The notes below the pieces were generated by a model that searched no databases, was not told where the DNA came from, and was given only the letters and a program-made list of their open reading frames with translations. DNA of 64,000 bases from JAWKWH01 sp041397625 (GTDB taxonomy: Bacteria; Pseudomonadota; Alphaproteobacteria; Rhizobiales; Rhizobiaceae). The stretch is taken from the NCBI GenBank assembly GCA_041397625.1, contig JAWKWH010000002.1, forward strand, positions 434,001 through 498,000, read 5' to 3'. This document shows, piece after piece, positions 50,449-59,719 of the stretch. Position numbers and translations under genes: made by a program. Each line of letters opens with the position of its first letter. Within the stretch, counting starts at the first letter, position 1.

Positions 50449-51369
50449 TTACCGGTCCGGTACGAATGGCTGCCCCAGGGAAGCCGGCGTATTCATGATC
50501 GTCAGTCTGCGGTTCTGCGAAATAATGACAAGAACGATAATTGTCGCAAGATACGGCAGGGAAGACAGGAGTTGCGACGGAATGCCGAAGCCAAGCGCCT
50601 GGGCGTGCAATTGTCCGATCGTGACCGCGCCGAAAAGATAGGCGCCGGCGAGGACGCGCCAGGGTCTCCAGGAGGCGAACACCACCAGCGCGAGCGCGAT
50701 CCAGCCGCGACCGGCAGTCATGTTCTCGACCCATTGCGGCGTGTAGACCAGCGACAGATGCGCGCCGGCGAGGCCCGCGCAGGCGCCGCCGAACATCACC
50801 GCCATGTAGCGGTACTTCAATACCGAGATACCGAGTGCGTGAGCCGATTTGTGGCTGTCGCCGACGGCGCGGAGGGTAAGGCCGGTCCTGTTGCGAAACA
50901 GGAACCACATCACCGCGACCACCAGTGCAATCGAGATGTAGAATATCGGATCCTGCCCGAAGACCAGCCGGCCGACAAGCGGGATGTCCGTCAGATACGG
51001 AATGTGGATATTGGCCAATTTTATGCCAGGCGTACCAACAAAGGATTCGCCGATCATTCCCGACAGGCCGATACCCAACAGCGTCAGCGACAGGCCGGTT
51101 GCAACCTGGTTCGTCGCCAGCGACAGCGTCAGGACGCCAAACAGGAGCGACAGAAGCGCGCCGGCGATAACGGCCGCCAGAATGCCGATCCACGGCGAAC
51201 CGGTCGTAAGCGCCGCGGCAAACCCGCAGACCGCGCCGATGACCATCATTCCCTCGACGCCGAGATTGAGCACGCCGGAACGCTCGACGACAAGCTCGCC
51301 GATGGCCGCCAGCAGAAGCGGTGTCGCCGCCGTTGCGATGGTCAGCAGGATGTTTTGTGCGATTTCCAT
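50449..51369 (-). CDS. Nucleoside-type ABC transporter permease (second)
   Basis: 306 residues, about eight to nine membrane helices; LVVERSGVLNLGVEGMMVIGA is the hallmark of the BPD_transp_2 family (YufQ/NupC-type). It lies 65 bp upstream of the binding-protein gene and 12 bp after the other permease gene. The pair forms the membrane pore of the importer. Confidence 0.92.
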   Translation of the reverse strand: MEIAQNILLTIATAATPLLLAAIGELVVERSGVLNLGVEGMMVIGAVCGFAAALTTGSPWIGILAAVIAGALLSLLFGVLTLSLATNQVATGLSLTLLGIGLSGMIGESFVGTPGIKLANIHIPYLTDIPLVGRLVFGQDPIFYISIALVVAVMWFLFRNRTGLTLRAVGDSHKSAHALGISVLKYRYMAVMFGGACAGLAGAHLSLVYTPQWVENMTAGRGWIALALVVFASWRPWRVLAGAYLFGAVTIGQLHAQALGFGIPSQLLSSLPYLATIIVLVIISQNRRLTIMNTPASLGQPFVPDR

Positions 51370-51381
51370 GTGATCGCTCCC

Positions 51382-52458
51382 TCAGGCCCTGGCCTTACCG
51401 CTGTAGAAGCGGATTTGATAGTGAATAAGCGTGTCGCATCCGAGAACGAAGAACAGGAGCAGCCCCTGGAACACGCGGGCGACCTTGTCTGAAATGCCGA
51501 GCGACAATTGCGCCGACTCGCCGCCAAGATAGGTCAGCGCCAGCACAAGTCCCGCCGCGACCGCGCCAAGCGGGTTCAAGCGGCCGAGGAAGGCGACGAT
51601 GATGGCGGTGAAGCCGTAGCCGGGCGATATCACCTCGCGAAGCTGGCCGATGGCGCCGGATACCTCGCTGATGCCGGCAAGGCCCGCCAAGCCGCCGGAC
51701 AGCAGGAAGGCGAAGAAGACCATCCTGCGCGACGAAAATCCCGCAAAGCGCCCTGCCCTCGGGCTCGCACCCAGCACCTGAACCTCGAAACCCTTCAGCG
51801 TGTAGGACATCATGAACCAGACCAGCACGGCCGCCACGAGCGCGAAGACGATGCCCCAGTGGGCACTGCCCTGCGACGGCAGAATCTCGCCAAGGCGCGC
51901 GGCTTCCGGGAAGCGGATCGAGCCCGGGAAATTGTTGCCGTTGGGATCGCGGAAAACACCGCGCGCCAGCCAATCGAGGAAGAGCTGCGCGACGTAGACC
52001 AGCATCAGGCTGGTCAGGATCTCGTTGGTATTGAAGCGGGTTTTCAGGAAGGCCGGTATCGAGCCCATGGCCGCGCCGCCCGCCATGCCGAGCACGAGCA
52101 TCAGCGGTAGCGTGAGCACGTTCTGGAAAGACGGGAACAAGATCGGAATCAGCGAACCGGCAATGCCGCCCATGATGAACTGGCCTTCGGCGCCGATATT
52201 CCAGTTGTTGGAGCGGTAGCAGACGGAAAGGCCCACCGCGATCAGGATCAGCGGCCCGGCCTTGATGGCCAGCTCATGAATCTGCCAGACTTCGGTCAGC
52301 GGATCGATGAAGTAGGTGTAGAGCGCCTCAAACGGGTTCTTTCCCAGAGCGACAAACAAAATGCCGCCGGCGATCATGGTCAGCGCCAGCGCGATGAATG
52401 GCGACAGCACCGAAAACAGCACCGAGTGCTGAGGTCTCTTCGTAAGTTCAATCCGCAT
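51382..52458 (-). CDS. Nucleoside-type ABC transporter permease (first)
   Basis: 358 residues with about nine membrane helices (YufP/NupB-type). NNWNIGAEGQFIMGGIAGSL and SPGYGFTAIIVAFLGRLNPLG are family hallmarks. It starts two bases after the ATPase gene stop, so the two are coupled. It is longer than the partner permease because of an N-terminal extension with the first helix. Confidence 0.92.
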   Translation of the reverse strand: MRIELTKRPQHSVLFSVLSPFIALALTMIAGGILFVALGKNPFEALYTYFIDPLTEVWQIHELAIKAGPLILIAVGLSVCYRSNNWNIGAEGQFIMGGIAGSLIPILFPSFQNVLTLPLMLVLGMAGGAAMGSIPAFLKTRFNTNEILTSLMLVYVAQLFLDWLARGVFRDPNGNNFPGSIRFPEAARLGEILPSQGSAHWGIVFALVAAVLVWFMMSYTLKGFEVQVLGASPRAGRFAGFSSRRMVFFAFLLSGGLAGLAGISEVSGAIGQLREVISPGYGFTAIIVAFLGRLNPLGAVAAGLVLALTYLGGESAQLSLGISDKVARVFQGLLLFFVLGCDTLIHYQIRFYSGKARA

Positions 52459-52460
52459 CT

Positions 52461-54029
<1,569 letters not shown>

Positions 54030-54175
54030 AACCGGGTCCTCCCCTTGACCCGCGCCAGCGCGGGTCCCTTTACTGAACCTGTCATCAAACTATCGTATGA
54101 TGCACCGCTTACCCGCGTAAAGCGAGGTCAGTCGTAAACAGCTTCAAGAAATCGACGAGGAATGAAACCGACCGA

Positions 54176-55153
54176 TCATAGCTTCAAAACGGTGGCCCCG
54201 GTTGTCTTGCGCGCCTCGAGCGCGCGGTGCGCACCGGCGGCATCGGAAAGCGGAAAAGTCTGTCCGACCCGGACCTTGATGACGCCGCTGCCGACGAGGT
54301 CGAACAGTTCGCCGGCGGCCGTCTCCAGTTCGGCGCGTTCGGCGATGTAGGTGAACAGCGTCGGCCGGGTGGCAAACAGGGAACCCTTCTGCGACAGCAG
54401 CGCCAGATTGACCGGCGGCAACGCGCCGGACGACTGGCCGAAACTGACCCACATGCCGAGCGGGCGGATACAGTCGAGCGATCCGGGAAACGTGTCCTTG
54501 CCGACGGAATCGTAGACGACGTCACAGAGTTTGCCGCCGGTGATCTCGCGCACGCGCTCGACGAAATCCTCCGTACGGTAGTTGATGACGTGATCGTATC
54601 CATTGGCCTTTGCCAGTTCGGCTTTCTCCGCCGACCCGGCCGTGCCGATGACGGTGGCGCCGATATGGCTTGCCCACTGGCCGGCGATCAGGCCGACGCC
54701 GCCGGCAGCCGCATGCACGAGAATCGTGTTGCCCTTCTCGACCCTGAAGGTGCGCCGCAGCAGGTACCAGACGGTCATGCCGGCAAGCATGATCGCGGCC
54801 GCCTGCTCGTCGGAAATGCCGTCGGGCACCTTGACCAGCCGGTCGGCCGCGATGTTCCGGGTTTCGGCATAGGCCCCGATCGGTCCGGCATAGGCGACGC
54901 GGTCGCCCTCCTTCAGGCCCCTTACGCCCTCGCCGAGCGCGGTGACGACGCCGGCGCCCTCATTGCCCGGGACAAACGGCAGCCCGCCCGGCGCCGGATA
55001 AAGCCCGGTGCGGAAATAGACGTCGATGAAGTTGAGGCCGACCGCCTTGTGGGCGACCGTCACCTCGCCGGCGCCTGGCGATGGAACCTCGCGCTCCTGC
55101 CAGGACAGAACCTCCGGCCCACCGGTTTCGTGAACGACGATCGCTTTTGTCAT
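54176..55153 (-). CDS. Quinone oxidoreductase (zinc-free MDR family)
   Basis: 325 residues. NADPH-dependent reductase of the QOR/zeta-crystallin type. The N-terminal GroES-like domain has VGLNFIDVYFRTGLY and the Rossmann motif is HAAAGGVGLIAGQWA. Zinc-binding cysteines of alcohol dehydrogenases are missing, as expected. Its ATG overlaps the pcs stop (ATGA), so it is co-translated with the phosphatidylcholine synthase. Confidence 0.93.
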   Translation of the reverse strand: MTKAIVVHETGGPEVLSWQEREVPSPGAGEVTVAHKAVGLNFIDVYFRTGLYPAPGGLPFVPGNEGAGVVTALGEGVRGLKEGDRVAYAGPIGAYAETRNIAADRLVKVPDGISDEQAAAIMLAGMTVWYLLRRTFRVEKGNTILVHAAAGGVGLIAGQWASHIGATVIGTAGSAEKAELAKANGYDHVINYRTEDFVERVREITGGKLCDVVYDSVGKDTFPGSLDCIRPLGMWVSFGQSSGALPPVNLALLSQKGSLFATRPTLFTYIAERAELETAAGELFDLVGSGVIKVRVGQTFPLSDAAGAHRALEARKTTGATVLKL

Positions 55154-55914
55154 GGCGCGGTTTCCTTTGGTGCGGTTTCCTTGGCGCCGAGCGCGGGGAA
55201 AAGCTGCATGATGCCGCCGATGCAGAACAGGTAGACGCCGCTGACCGCGATGCCGATCCTGACCCACCGGTCCGCCTGCATGTCCTCCAGGAGCGCGACC
55301 ACGGCCAGGCCGCACCACAGGAGGAACAGCCCGAGATTGAGCGGCCTCAGCCTGATGACGCGCACCGGATGCAGGAAATGGACCGGCGTGAAACTGAGGA
55401 TCGCCGCGATCACGACCACCGAGAACGACAGGTATTCGCCGGGCTCGATGACGAAAAGGGTGAAGACAACCATGTTCCAGACCACCGGAAAGCCCTTGAA
55501 GAAGTTCTCTTCCGTCTTCATGCCGGTGTCGGCGTAGTAGATGGCGCTCGATACGACGATGATCGCCGCCGACAGGAAGGACAGCCCCTCGCCCATGAAC
55601 CCGCGCTGATAGAGTGCGAATGCCGGCAGCAGCACATAGGTCACATAGTCGATGATGTTGTCGAGCATGTCGCCCGACCAGGTCGGCAGAACGCGCTTGA
55701 CGTGCAGCCGCCTGGCGATCGGCCCGTCGATGCCGTCGACCAGCAGCGCAAGGCCGAGCCACCAGAACATCGCCGCCCAGCGCTCCTCGCTGGCGGCAAC
55801 CAGCGACAGGAAGGCGAGAAACGAACCCGACGCCGTCAATAGATGAACCGAAAAGGCCTTGGCCTGCGGTGCCGTGACCTTCTTGGCCGGATTGCGTATC
55901 TGCGGCTTCTTCAC
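55150..55914 (-). CDS. pcs: Phosphatidylcholine synthase
   Basis: 254-residue integral membrane CDP-alcohol phosphotransferase that condenses choline with CDP-diacylglycerol. The modified signature reads DGIDGPIARRLHVK, then LPTWSGDMLDNIIDY, i.e. D-G-x2-D-G-x2-A-R-x(n)-G-x3-D-x3-D. About eight membrane helices. Pcs is typical of rhizobia and Brucella; it depends on host or soil choline. It overlaps both the oxidoreductase and the DUF1326 genes by 4 bp. Confidence 0.94.
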   Translation of the reverse strand: MKKPQIRNPAKKVTAPQAKAFSVHLLTASGSFLAFLSLVAASEERWAAMFWWLGLALLVDGIDGPIARRLHVKRVLPTWSGDMLDNIIDYVTYVLLPAFALYQRGFMGEGLSFLSAAIIVVSSAIYYADTGMKTEENFFKGFPVVWNMVVFTLFVIEPGEYLSFSVVVIAAILSFTPVHFLHPVRVIRLRPLNLGLFLLWCGLAVVALLEDMQADRWVRIGIAVSGVYLFCIGGIMQLFPALGAKETAPKETAP

Positions 55915-56525
55915 GGCCCGCGCCAGTCGAGCTTGCAGATTTCGGCCGACCGGCCGCCAAAGTTCCAGTTGCGTCCGAAGGCGCGGAACCGGCTCTTGTC
56001 GGATCGGGCGACAATCACCTCTTCGGCGATCCAGTATTCGGAATTGGTGATGACCGTGTCGCCTTCCCGGTCATTGCCTCGGATCGGGGTAATCGCGCCG
56101 TCGATGATCTTCGGGATCTGGAAAATGCGCGTCTTGCCGTCGGTTTCATAGCTGATCGGCTCGCGGTGAATGCCGAGGAAACTGCCGACCATGATCGACA
56201 ACAGCGATGTCGTGCCGCCGGCCTTGCCGGAGAAGATCTTGCCGATGGCCTTTTCCGCATAGATGGAGGCGCGCTTGTCGATGAAAAGGCCGGCCGTCCA
56301 GTTGCCGCGACTCATGTAGCCGGGAATTTCCATGATCAGACCGAGGTTGATGCCGGACAGGTCGACGTCATCATAGTGGCCCGCATCGATGCGGAAACCG
56401 GCCCAAGTCTGGCAATAGCCCTCTGTCGGCGGATGCTGGCCCAGCGACAACACGCATGGACAGAAGACCGTGCAGTTGCAGGACAGGATCATCTCTCCCT
56501 TCATCGCCCAGCTTTCAACAGCCAT
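55911..56525 (-). CDS. DUF1326 domain protein
   Basis: 204 residues. The N-terminus WAMKGEMILSCNCTVFCPC has a C-x-C and C-x-C arrangement that is the family hallmark and looks like a metal or thiol site; no signal peptide. The remainder is predicted beta-rich. Function unknown. It is 22 bp downstream of the DUF2182 membrane protein and overlaps pcs by 4 bp. The two DUF families commonly occur side by side, suggesting they work together. Confidence 0.88.
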   Translation of the reverse strand: MAVESWAMKGEMILSCNCTVFCPCVLSLGQHPPTEGYCQTWAGFRIDAGHYDDVDLSGINLGLIMEIPGYMSRGNWTAGLFIDKRASIYAEKAIGKIFSGKAGGTTSLLSIMVGSFLGIHREPISYETDGKTRIFQIPKIIDGAITPIRGNDREGDTVITNSEYWIAEEVIVARSDKSRFRAFGRNWNFGGRSAEICKLDWRGP

Positions 56526-56547
56526 GTCTCGTCACGCTCCTTGCAGG

Positions 56548-57429
56548 TCAACCCGAAACTAATAGCACTGCCAGCGCCCAGACAAGCAATATCGCCCCGG
56601 CCAGGCGCGAAAGGAACAGCGGGCTGCCGGACTTCTCGAACAGGGTGAAGACGGCAAGAAGCGCCATCCAGAAGACGTTCATCATGCCGACGGCGAACAT
56701 GACCAACATCAAGGCCCAACAGCAGCCGAAGCACCAGAGGCCCTGGACCGCGCCAAGGCGGAAGATCGCGGCCGGCCTGGCGGACCAGTTGGCGAACAAT
56801 ATCGCGAACGGATTGCGGCATTTGACAAGGCAGGCCTGTTTGAGACCGCTGAACTGGTAAAGGCCGGCAATTGCCAGCGCGGCGACCGCCAGCGGGGCGG
56901 CGGCGGGCGCCAGACCCGCGGTCGAACCGGCAAAGCCGCCGGCAAGCATGCCCAAGCCGGCATAGACGAGCGAGATCACAAACCAGACCGCCAGATAGCC
57001 GACGACGAGCCACAGCGGATGGGCGACGGTTTTTTCCGCCGCATGCGCGGTATCGGCGATCTCGCAATAGGTGCGGATCAGCGGCGCCGCCGAGGGCAGC
57101 ATCATCGCCACGCTCATCAGGAACCACATGGCGGCAAGCGCGGCAAACCCGGCAGCGCCGGGCGAGACGGGTTCGAGGCAGAGCGCCAGCAACGCATCGA
57201 AGACCGGCGGCAGATCGACGGCCGGCAGCAGCGAAAGCAGGCGCGCGCCCGGCCCGCCCGACAAAACCGGAAGCGCCGCTGCCATCGCGGTCAACAAGAC
57301 CCAGGCGGCGGCAACCAGGGCGAAAACCGCGCCATAGGCGATCCCTCCGGGAGCATATGCGAGGCGCGCAACGAGCCGCCCCGGCCGGTCGAGATGATCG
57401 AAACCCTGATCGTTTGGCGCCACCGACAA
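56548..57429 (-). CDS. DUF2182 multi-spanning membrane protein
   Basis: About 293 residues, roughly seven membrane helices, of the family called predicted metal-binding integral membrane protein. Conserved-looking parts are AMWFLMSVAMMLPSAAPLI, with the W-x-M-x-x-A-M-M-x-P pattern, KQACLVKCRNPF and GLWCFGCCWALMLVMFAVGMMN, rich in Cys and Met that could hold a soft metal. The start is a TTG at 57429 with GGAG six bases upstream; the long upstream frame is antisense to the hydroxylase gene. Partner of the DUF1326 gene. Confidence 0.85.
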   Translation of the reverse strand: MSVAPNDQGFDHLDRPGRLVARLAYAPGGIAYGAVFALVAAAWVLLTAMAAALPVLSGGPGARLLSLLPAVDLPPVFDALLALCLEPVSPGAAGFAALAAMWFLMSVAMMLPSAAPLIRTYCEIADTAHAAEKTVAHPLWLVVGYLAVWFVISLVYAGLGMLAGGFAGSTAGLAPAAAPLAVAALAIAGLYQFSGLKQACLVKCRNPFAILFANWSARPAAIFRLGAVQGLWCFGCCWALMLVMFAVGMMNVFWMALLAVFTLFEKSGSPLFLSRLAGAILLVWALAVLLVSG

Positions 57430-57553
57430 ATAACACTCCGGGCAATTGGTCTCATTGATCCCACCGCGGCCCAAGCAATATAGGATGACGACGAGGCGCG
57501 CCAGACAGGCCTGCGGCCTTCGAGACGGCGATACTGGAACCGAGGCTTCGACA

Positions 57554-58762
57554 ATGGCCGGCAAGACCGAATTCGACATCCTGGTGGCAGGCACCGGTCC
57601 GGCAGGACTGGTGGCGGCACTCCTGGCCCACGAAGCCGGCCTCGACACGGCCGTCGCCGGCCCGCCGGCGCGCGCCGACGACGTGCGGACGACGACGCTG
57701 ATGCGGCCGGCGCTCGAACGGCTCGAGGGGCTGGGGTTTGATACCCGGTTCGGCGGCAAGGCGGCGCCCCTCAAGGTCATGCGCATCGTCGATGCGACGA
57801 AACGGCTGATCCGCAGCCCGGTCGCCACCTTTCACGCCGGCGAGATCGGTGAACCGCATTTCGGCATGAACATTCCCAACCGGGTGCTCAATGCGAGCCT
57901 TGCTGCGGCGGTGCATAGCCGGAAGATTGCCTGGCACGAGGCGCTGGTCGAGGCCTGGTCGCCCCAGGCGGAGCGGGTGACGGCGAGGCTTGAAACGGGC
58001 GGCGATCTGACGGCGAAGCTTGTCGCCGCAGCCGACGGGCGCAACTCGCCGGCGCGCGCGGCAGCGGGCATCTCGATCCGCAACCGATCCTACCGCCAAT
58101 CGGCGTTCGTGACCGTGTTTGCCCACGAACGCCCGCATGGCGGAATCTCGACCGAATTCCACACCGAAACAGGGCCGTTCACCGTCGTGCCGTTGCCGGG
58201 CGAGCGATCGAGCCTGGTCTGGGTGGTCACGCCGGTGGAGGCCGAGGCGCTGATGGCGCTGCCGTTGGCGGATCTGTCGCTCAGGATCGAGCAGCGCATG
58301 CAGTCGATGCTGGGAAAGGTGGCGGCGGAGGACGTGCGTCAGGCCTATCCGCTGTCGAGCGGCCTGCCGTCGGCCTTCGCCGCCGGGCGCATCGCGCTTA
58401 TCGGCGAAGCGGCGCACGTGTTTCCGCCAATCGGCGCCCAGGGCCTGAACCTCGGTATACGCGACGCCGCCGATCTCGTGTCGGCGGCGGTGGCGCACCG
58501 GGACGATCCGGGTGCGGCGGCGGCACTAAGGGCCTATGACCGGGCAAGACGTCCCGACATCGTCGCGCGCACCGCAGCGGTTTCGCTGCTCAACGAATCG
58601 CTGCTGTCGGGCCTGTTGCCGGCACAGATCGCGCGCAGCGCCGGCCTGGCAGCGCTGTCGGGGTTCGCGCCGCTTCGCGGCGTCTTCATGCGCGAGGGCA
58701 TGCGGCCCGGCAGCGGCCTCTCGCATTTCGTCTCGTCGGTTCGGGACCGGGTCCGGCGCTGA
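57554..58762 (+). CDS. UbiH/UbiF/COQ6-family FAD hydroxylase
   Basis: 402-residue flavin monooxygenase that hydroxylates the ubiquinone ring. The FAD motif is ILVAGTGPAGLVAALLAHEAG. The second nucleotide motif GRIALIGEAAHVFPPIGAQGLNLGIRDA is diagnostic. In alphaproteobacteria the members are named UbiL, UbiM and others by position; I cannot decide which this is. The ATG at 57554 starts right at the FAD domain. It is divergent from the DUF2182 gene. Confidence 0.9.
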   Translation: MAGKTEFDILVAGTGPAGLVAALLAHEAGLDTAVAGPPARADDVRTTTLMRPALERLEGLGFDTRFGGKAAPLKVMRIVDATKRLIRSPVATFHAGEIGEPHFGMNIPNRVLNASLAAAVHSRKIAWHEALVEAWSPQAERVTARLETGGDLTAKLVAAADGRNSPARAAAGISIRNRSYRQSAFVTVFAHERPHGGISTEFHTETGPFTVVPLPGERSSLVWVVTPVEAEALMALPLADLSLRIEQRMQSMLGKVAAEDVRQAYPLSSGLPSAFAAGRIALIGEAAHVFPPIGAQGLNLGIRDAADLVSAAVAHRDDPGAAAALRAYDRARRPDIVARTAAVSLLNESLLSGLLPAQIARSAGLAALSGFAPLRGVFMREGMRPGSGLSHFVSSVRDRVRR

Positions 58763-58797
58763 GCGATCGGGACGGAGGAGCCGGAACGACCCGGCCG

Positions 58798-58822
58798 TAT
58801 CGACATTCAGGTTTCGGGCGCG
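58798..58822. repeat. Half copy of the 8031-8102 inverted-repeat element
   Basis: The 22 bases from 58801 are identical to 8041-8062, and the three bases before them match the other arm of that element, which reads TATCGACATTCAGG on its own strand. No right-hand arm is present here. It lies between the hydroxylase gene and hspQ. Confidence 0.75.
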
Positions 58823-58896
58823 CTATTGAAATCGCCGCATTGCTGCGCCAATTTGGGGGCAGGTTGCAGCCCGTTGATCCGGAAGCGAAATCGAGC

Positions 58897-59220
58897 ATGA
58901 AAACGGCGAAGTTCCATATCGGCCAGGTCGTATGCCACCGCCTGTTTCCGTTTCGCGGCGTGATCTTCGACGTCGATCCGGAATTCAACAATACCGAGGA
59001 GTGGTATCAGGCCATTCCGGCCGAGATCCGCCCGCGCCGCGACCAGCCCTTCTACCACCTGCTCGCCGAGAACGCCGAAACCGAATACATCGCCTACGTG
59101 TCGGAACAGAACCTGCTGCCCGACGAGACCGGCGAGCCGATACGCCATCCGCAGCTCGGCGAGATGTTCGTGCGCAAGGCCGACGGCAGCTACGAGCCCA
59201 AGGGCCCCGCCCCGCACTGA
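58897..59220 (+). CDS. hspQ: Heat shock protein HspQ
   Basis: 107 residues: KTAKFHIGQVVCHRLFPFRGVIFDVDPEF, then QPFYHLLAE and YVSEQNLLPDETGEPIRHPQ, the HspQ/YccV pattern. In enterics HspQ modulates Lon and DnaA turnover. The ATG at 58897 is the family start; the upstream frame adds 19 unrelated residues. A possible terminator follows at 59381-59404. Confidence 0.92.
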   Translation: MKTAKFHIGQVVCHRLFPFRGVIFDVDPEFNNTEEWYQAIPAEIRPRRDQPFYHLLAENAETEYIAYVSEQNLLPDETGEPIRHPQLGEMFVRKADGSYEPKGPAPH

Positions 59221-59277
59221 GACAAGGGTTCTCGGCACCGTTTCCGGCACGGAACAAAAACGGGCCCAAAGCCCCGT

Positions 59278-59368
59278 CAGACCGCAGACAAACCCGGTTG
59301 ATTTTGAACTGACCCCCGAAGGTTGGTGTCCAACCTTCGGGGGTCAGTTCAATGCCGGGGAGTCATCA
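59278..59368. repeat. Palindromic repeat, copy 2
   Basis: The core at 59305-59351 is a perfect 22-bp inverted repeat with loop TGT. It equals copy 1 (49196-49242) apart from one arm position and an inverted loop. To the left, 18 of 23 bases (59278-59300) match copy 1 before the identical ATTTTGAACTG; to the right TGCCGGGGAGTCATCA matches with few changes. Same orientation as copy 1, so the two are direct repeats about 10.1 kb apart. Confidence 0.8.
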
Positions 59369-59380
59369 GCACTCTGGGGG

Positions 59381-59404
59381 CGCTCCTTCGAGCGGCGTTT
59401 TTAT
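59381..59404 (+). terminator. Possible terminator of hspQ
   Basis: A 5-bp stem CGCTC/GAGCG with a four-base loop is followed by GCG and five T on the plus strand. It lies 160 bp after hspQ, beyond the palindromic repeat, which could itself also fold as a terminator-like hairpin. Confidence 0.4.
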
Positions 59405-59423
59405 TGCCCGGCATCTGACCGGG

Positions 59424-59638
59424 AAAAATCGGGGGCCGGTCGGCGATCTGGCAGCGGTACGAGGAGGCCACTATGTGCCAGCGCCGGCCGGCCGACCCCA
59501 CGGACCCAGGAGATGCGGCGGACCTGAGCATCATGGGGTATCTGTGTCAGGTGAGCCGCACAAGCCTCGTATCGGTCCCACCCTTAAGCGTCCGGGTGAA
59601 CATTTGCGCAACGCCCGGCGGAAATCAACACTTTCTTA
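59424..59638 (-). ncRNA. Candidate small RNA downstream of pleD
   Basis: On the minus strand a promoter-like CTTAAC-N17-ATAATC (59645-59673) precedes about 215 bases of non-coding DNA with strong folding. There is a hairpin CCGGG/CCCGG, then a closed domain CGGAC/GTCCG holding an inner stem GCGG...ACCTGA/TCAGGT...CCGC. Last comes a long terminator stem (GGGG, GCCGGCC, CTGGCA and their partners) directly followed by GATTTTT. The terminal loop carries CCTCCTC, complementary to ribosome binding sites. I do not recognise the family and did not search it. Confidence 0.45.
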
Positions 59639-59644
59639 ACCAGC

Positions 59645-59673
59645 GATTATGACAATCGTTTGTTACAGTTAAG
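59645..59673 (-). promoter_or_regulatory. Candidate promoter of the small RNA
   Basis: CTTAAC, 17 bases, ATAATC on the minus strand. The -35 differs by one base from the alphaproteobacterial CTTGAC; the -10 is moderate. The predicted start is near 59638. Confidence 0.4.
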
Positions 59674-59719
59674 CGTTGTTTTTTAAGCAAATTTTATCGA
59701 CTGCGGGAAAACCGCGCCA

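Larger units (their letters stand above)
59221..59719. other. 500-bp convergent intergenic region between hspQ and pleD
   Basis: No protein gene is supported here. In order it contains a weak hairpin with a minus-strand T-run (59256-59277), copy 2 of the palindromic repeat, a possible hspQ terminator (59381-59404), a small C+G-rich hairpin (59406-59423), the candidate minus-strand small RNA (59424-59638) with its promoter, and a weak terminator after pleD (about 59700-59716). Confidence 0.7.

Noticed and set aside
59473..59652. A 59-codon plus-strand frame with a good GAGGAGG before its ATG
   Set aside because: It lies wholly inside the structured segment I interpret as a minus-strand RNA; the GAGGAGG is the complement of the terminator loop. 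Its translation (MCQRRPADPTDPGDAADLS...) has no recognisable features. I cannot exclude it completely.
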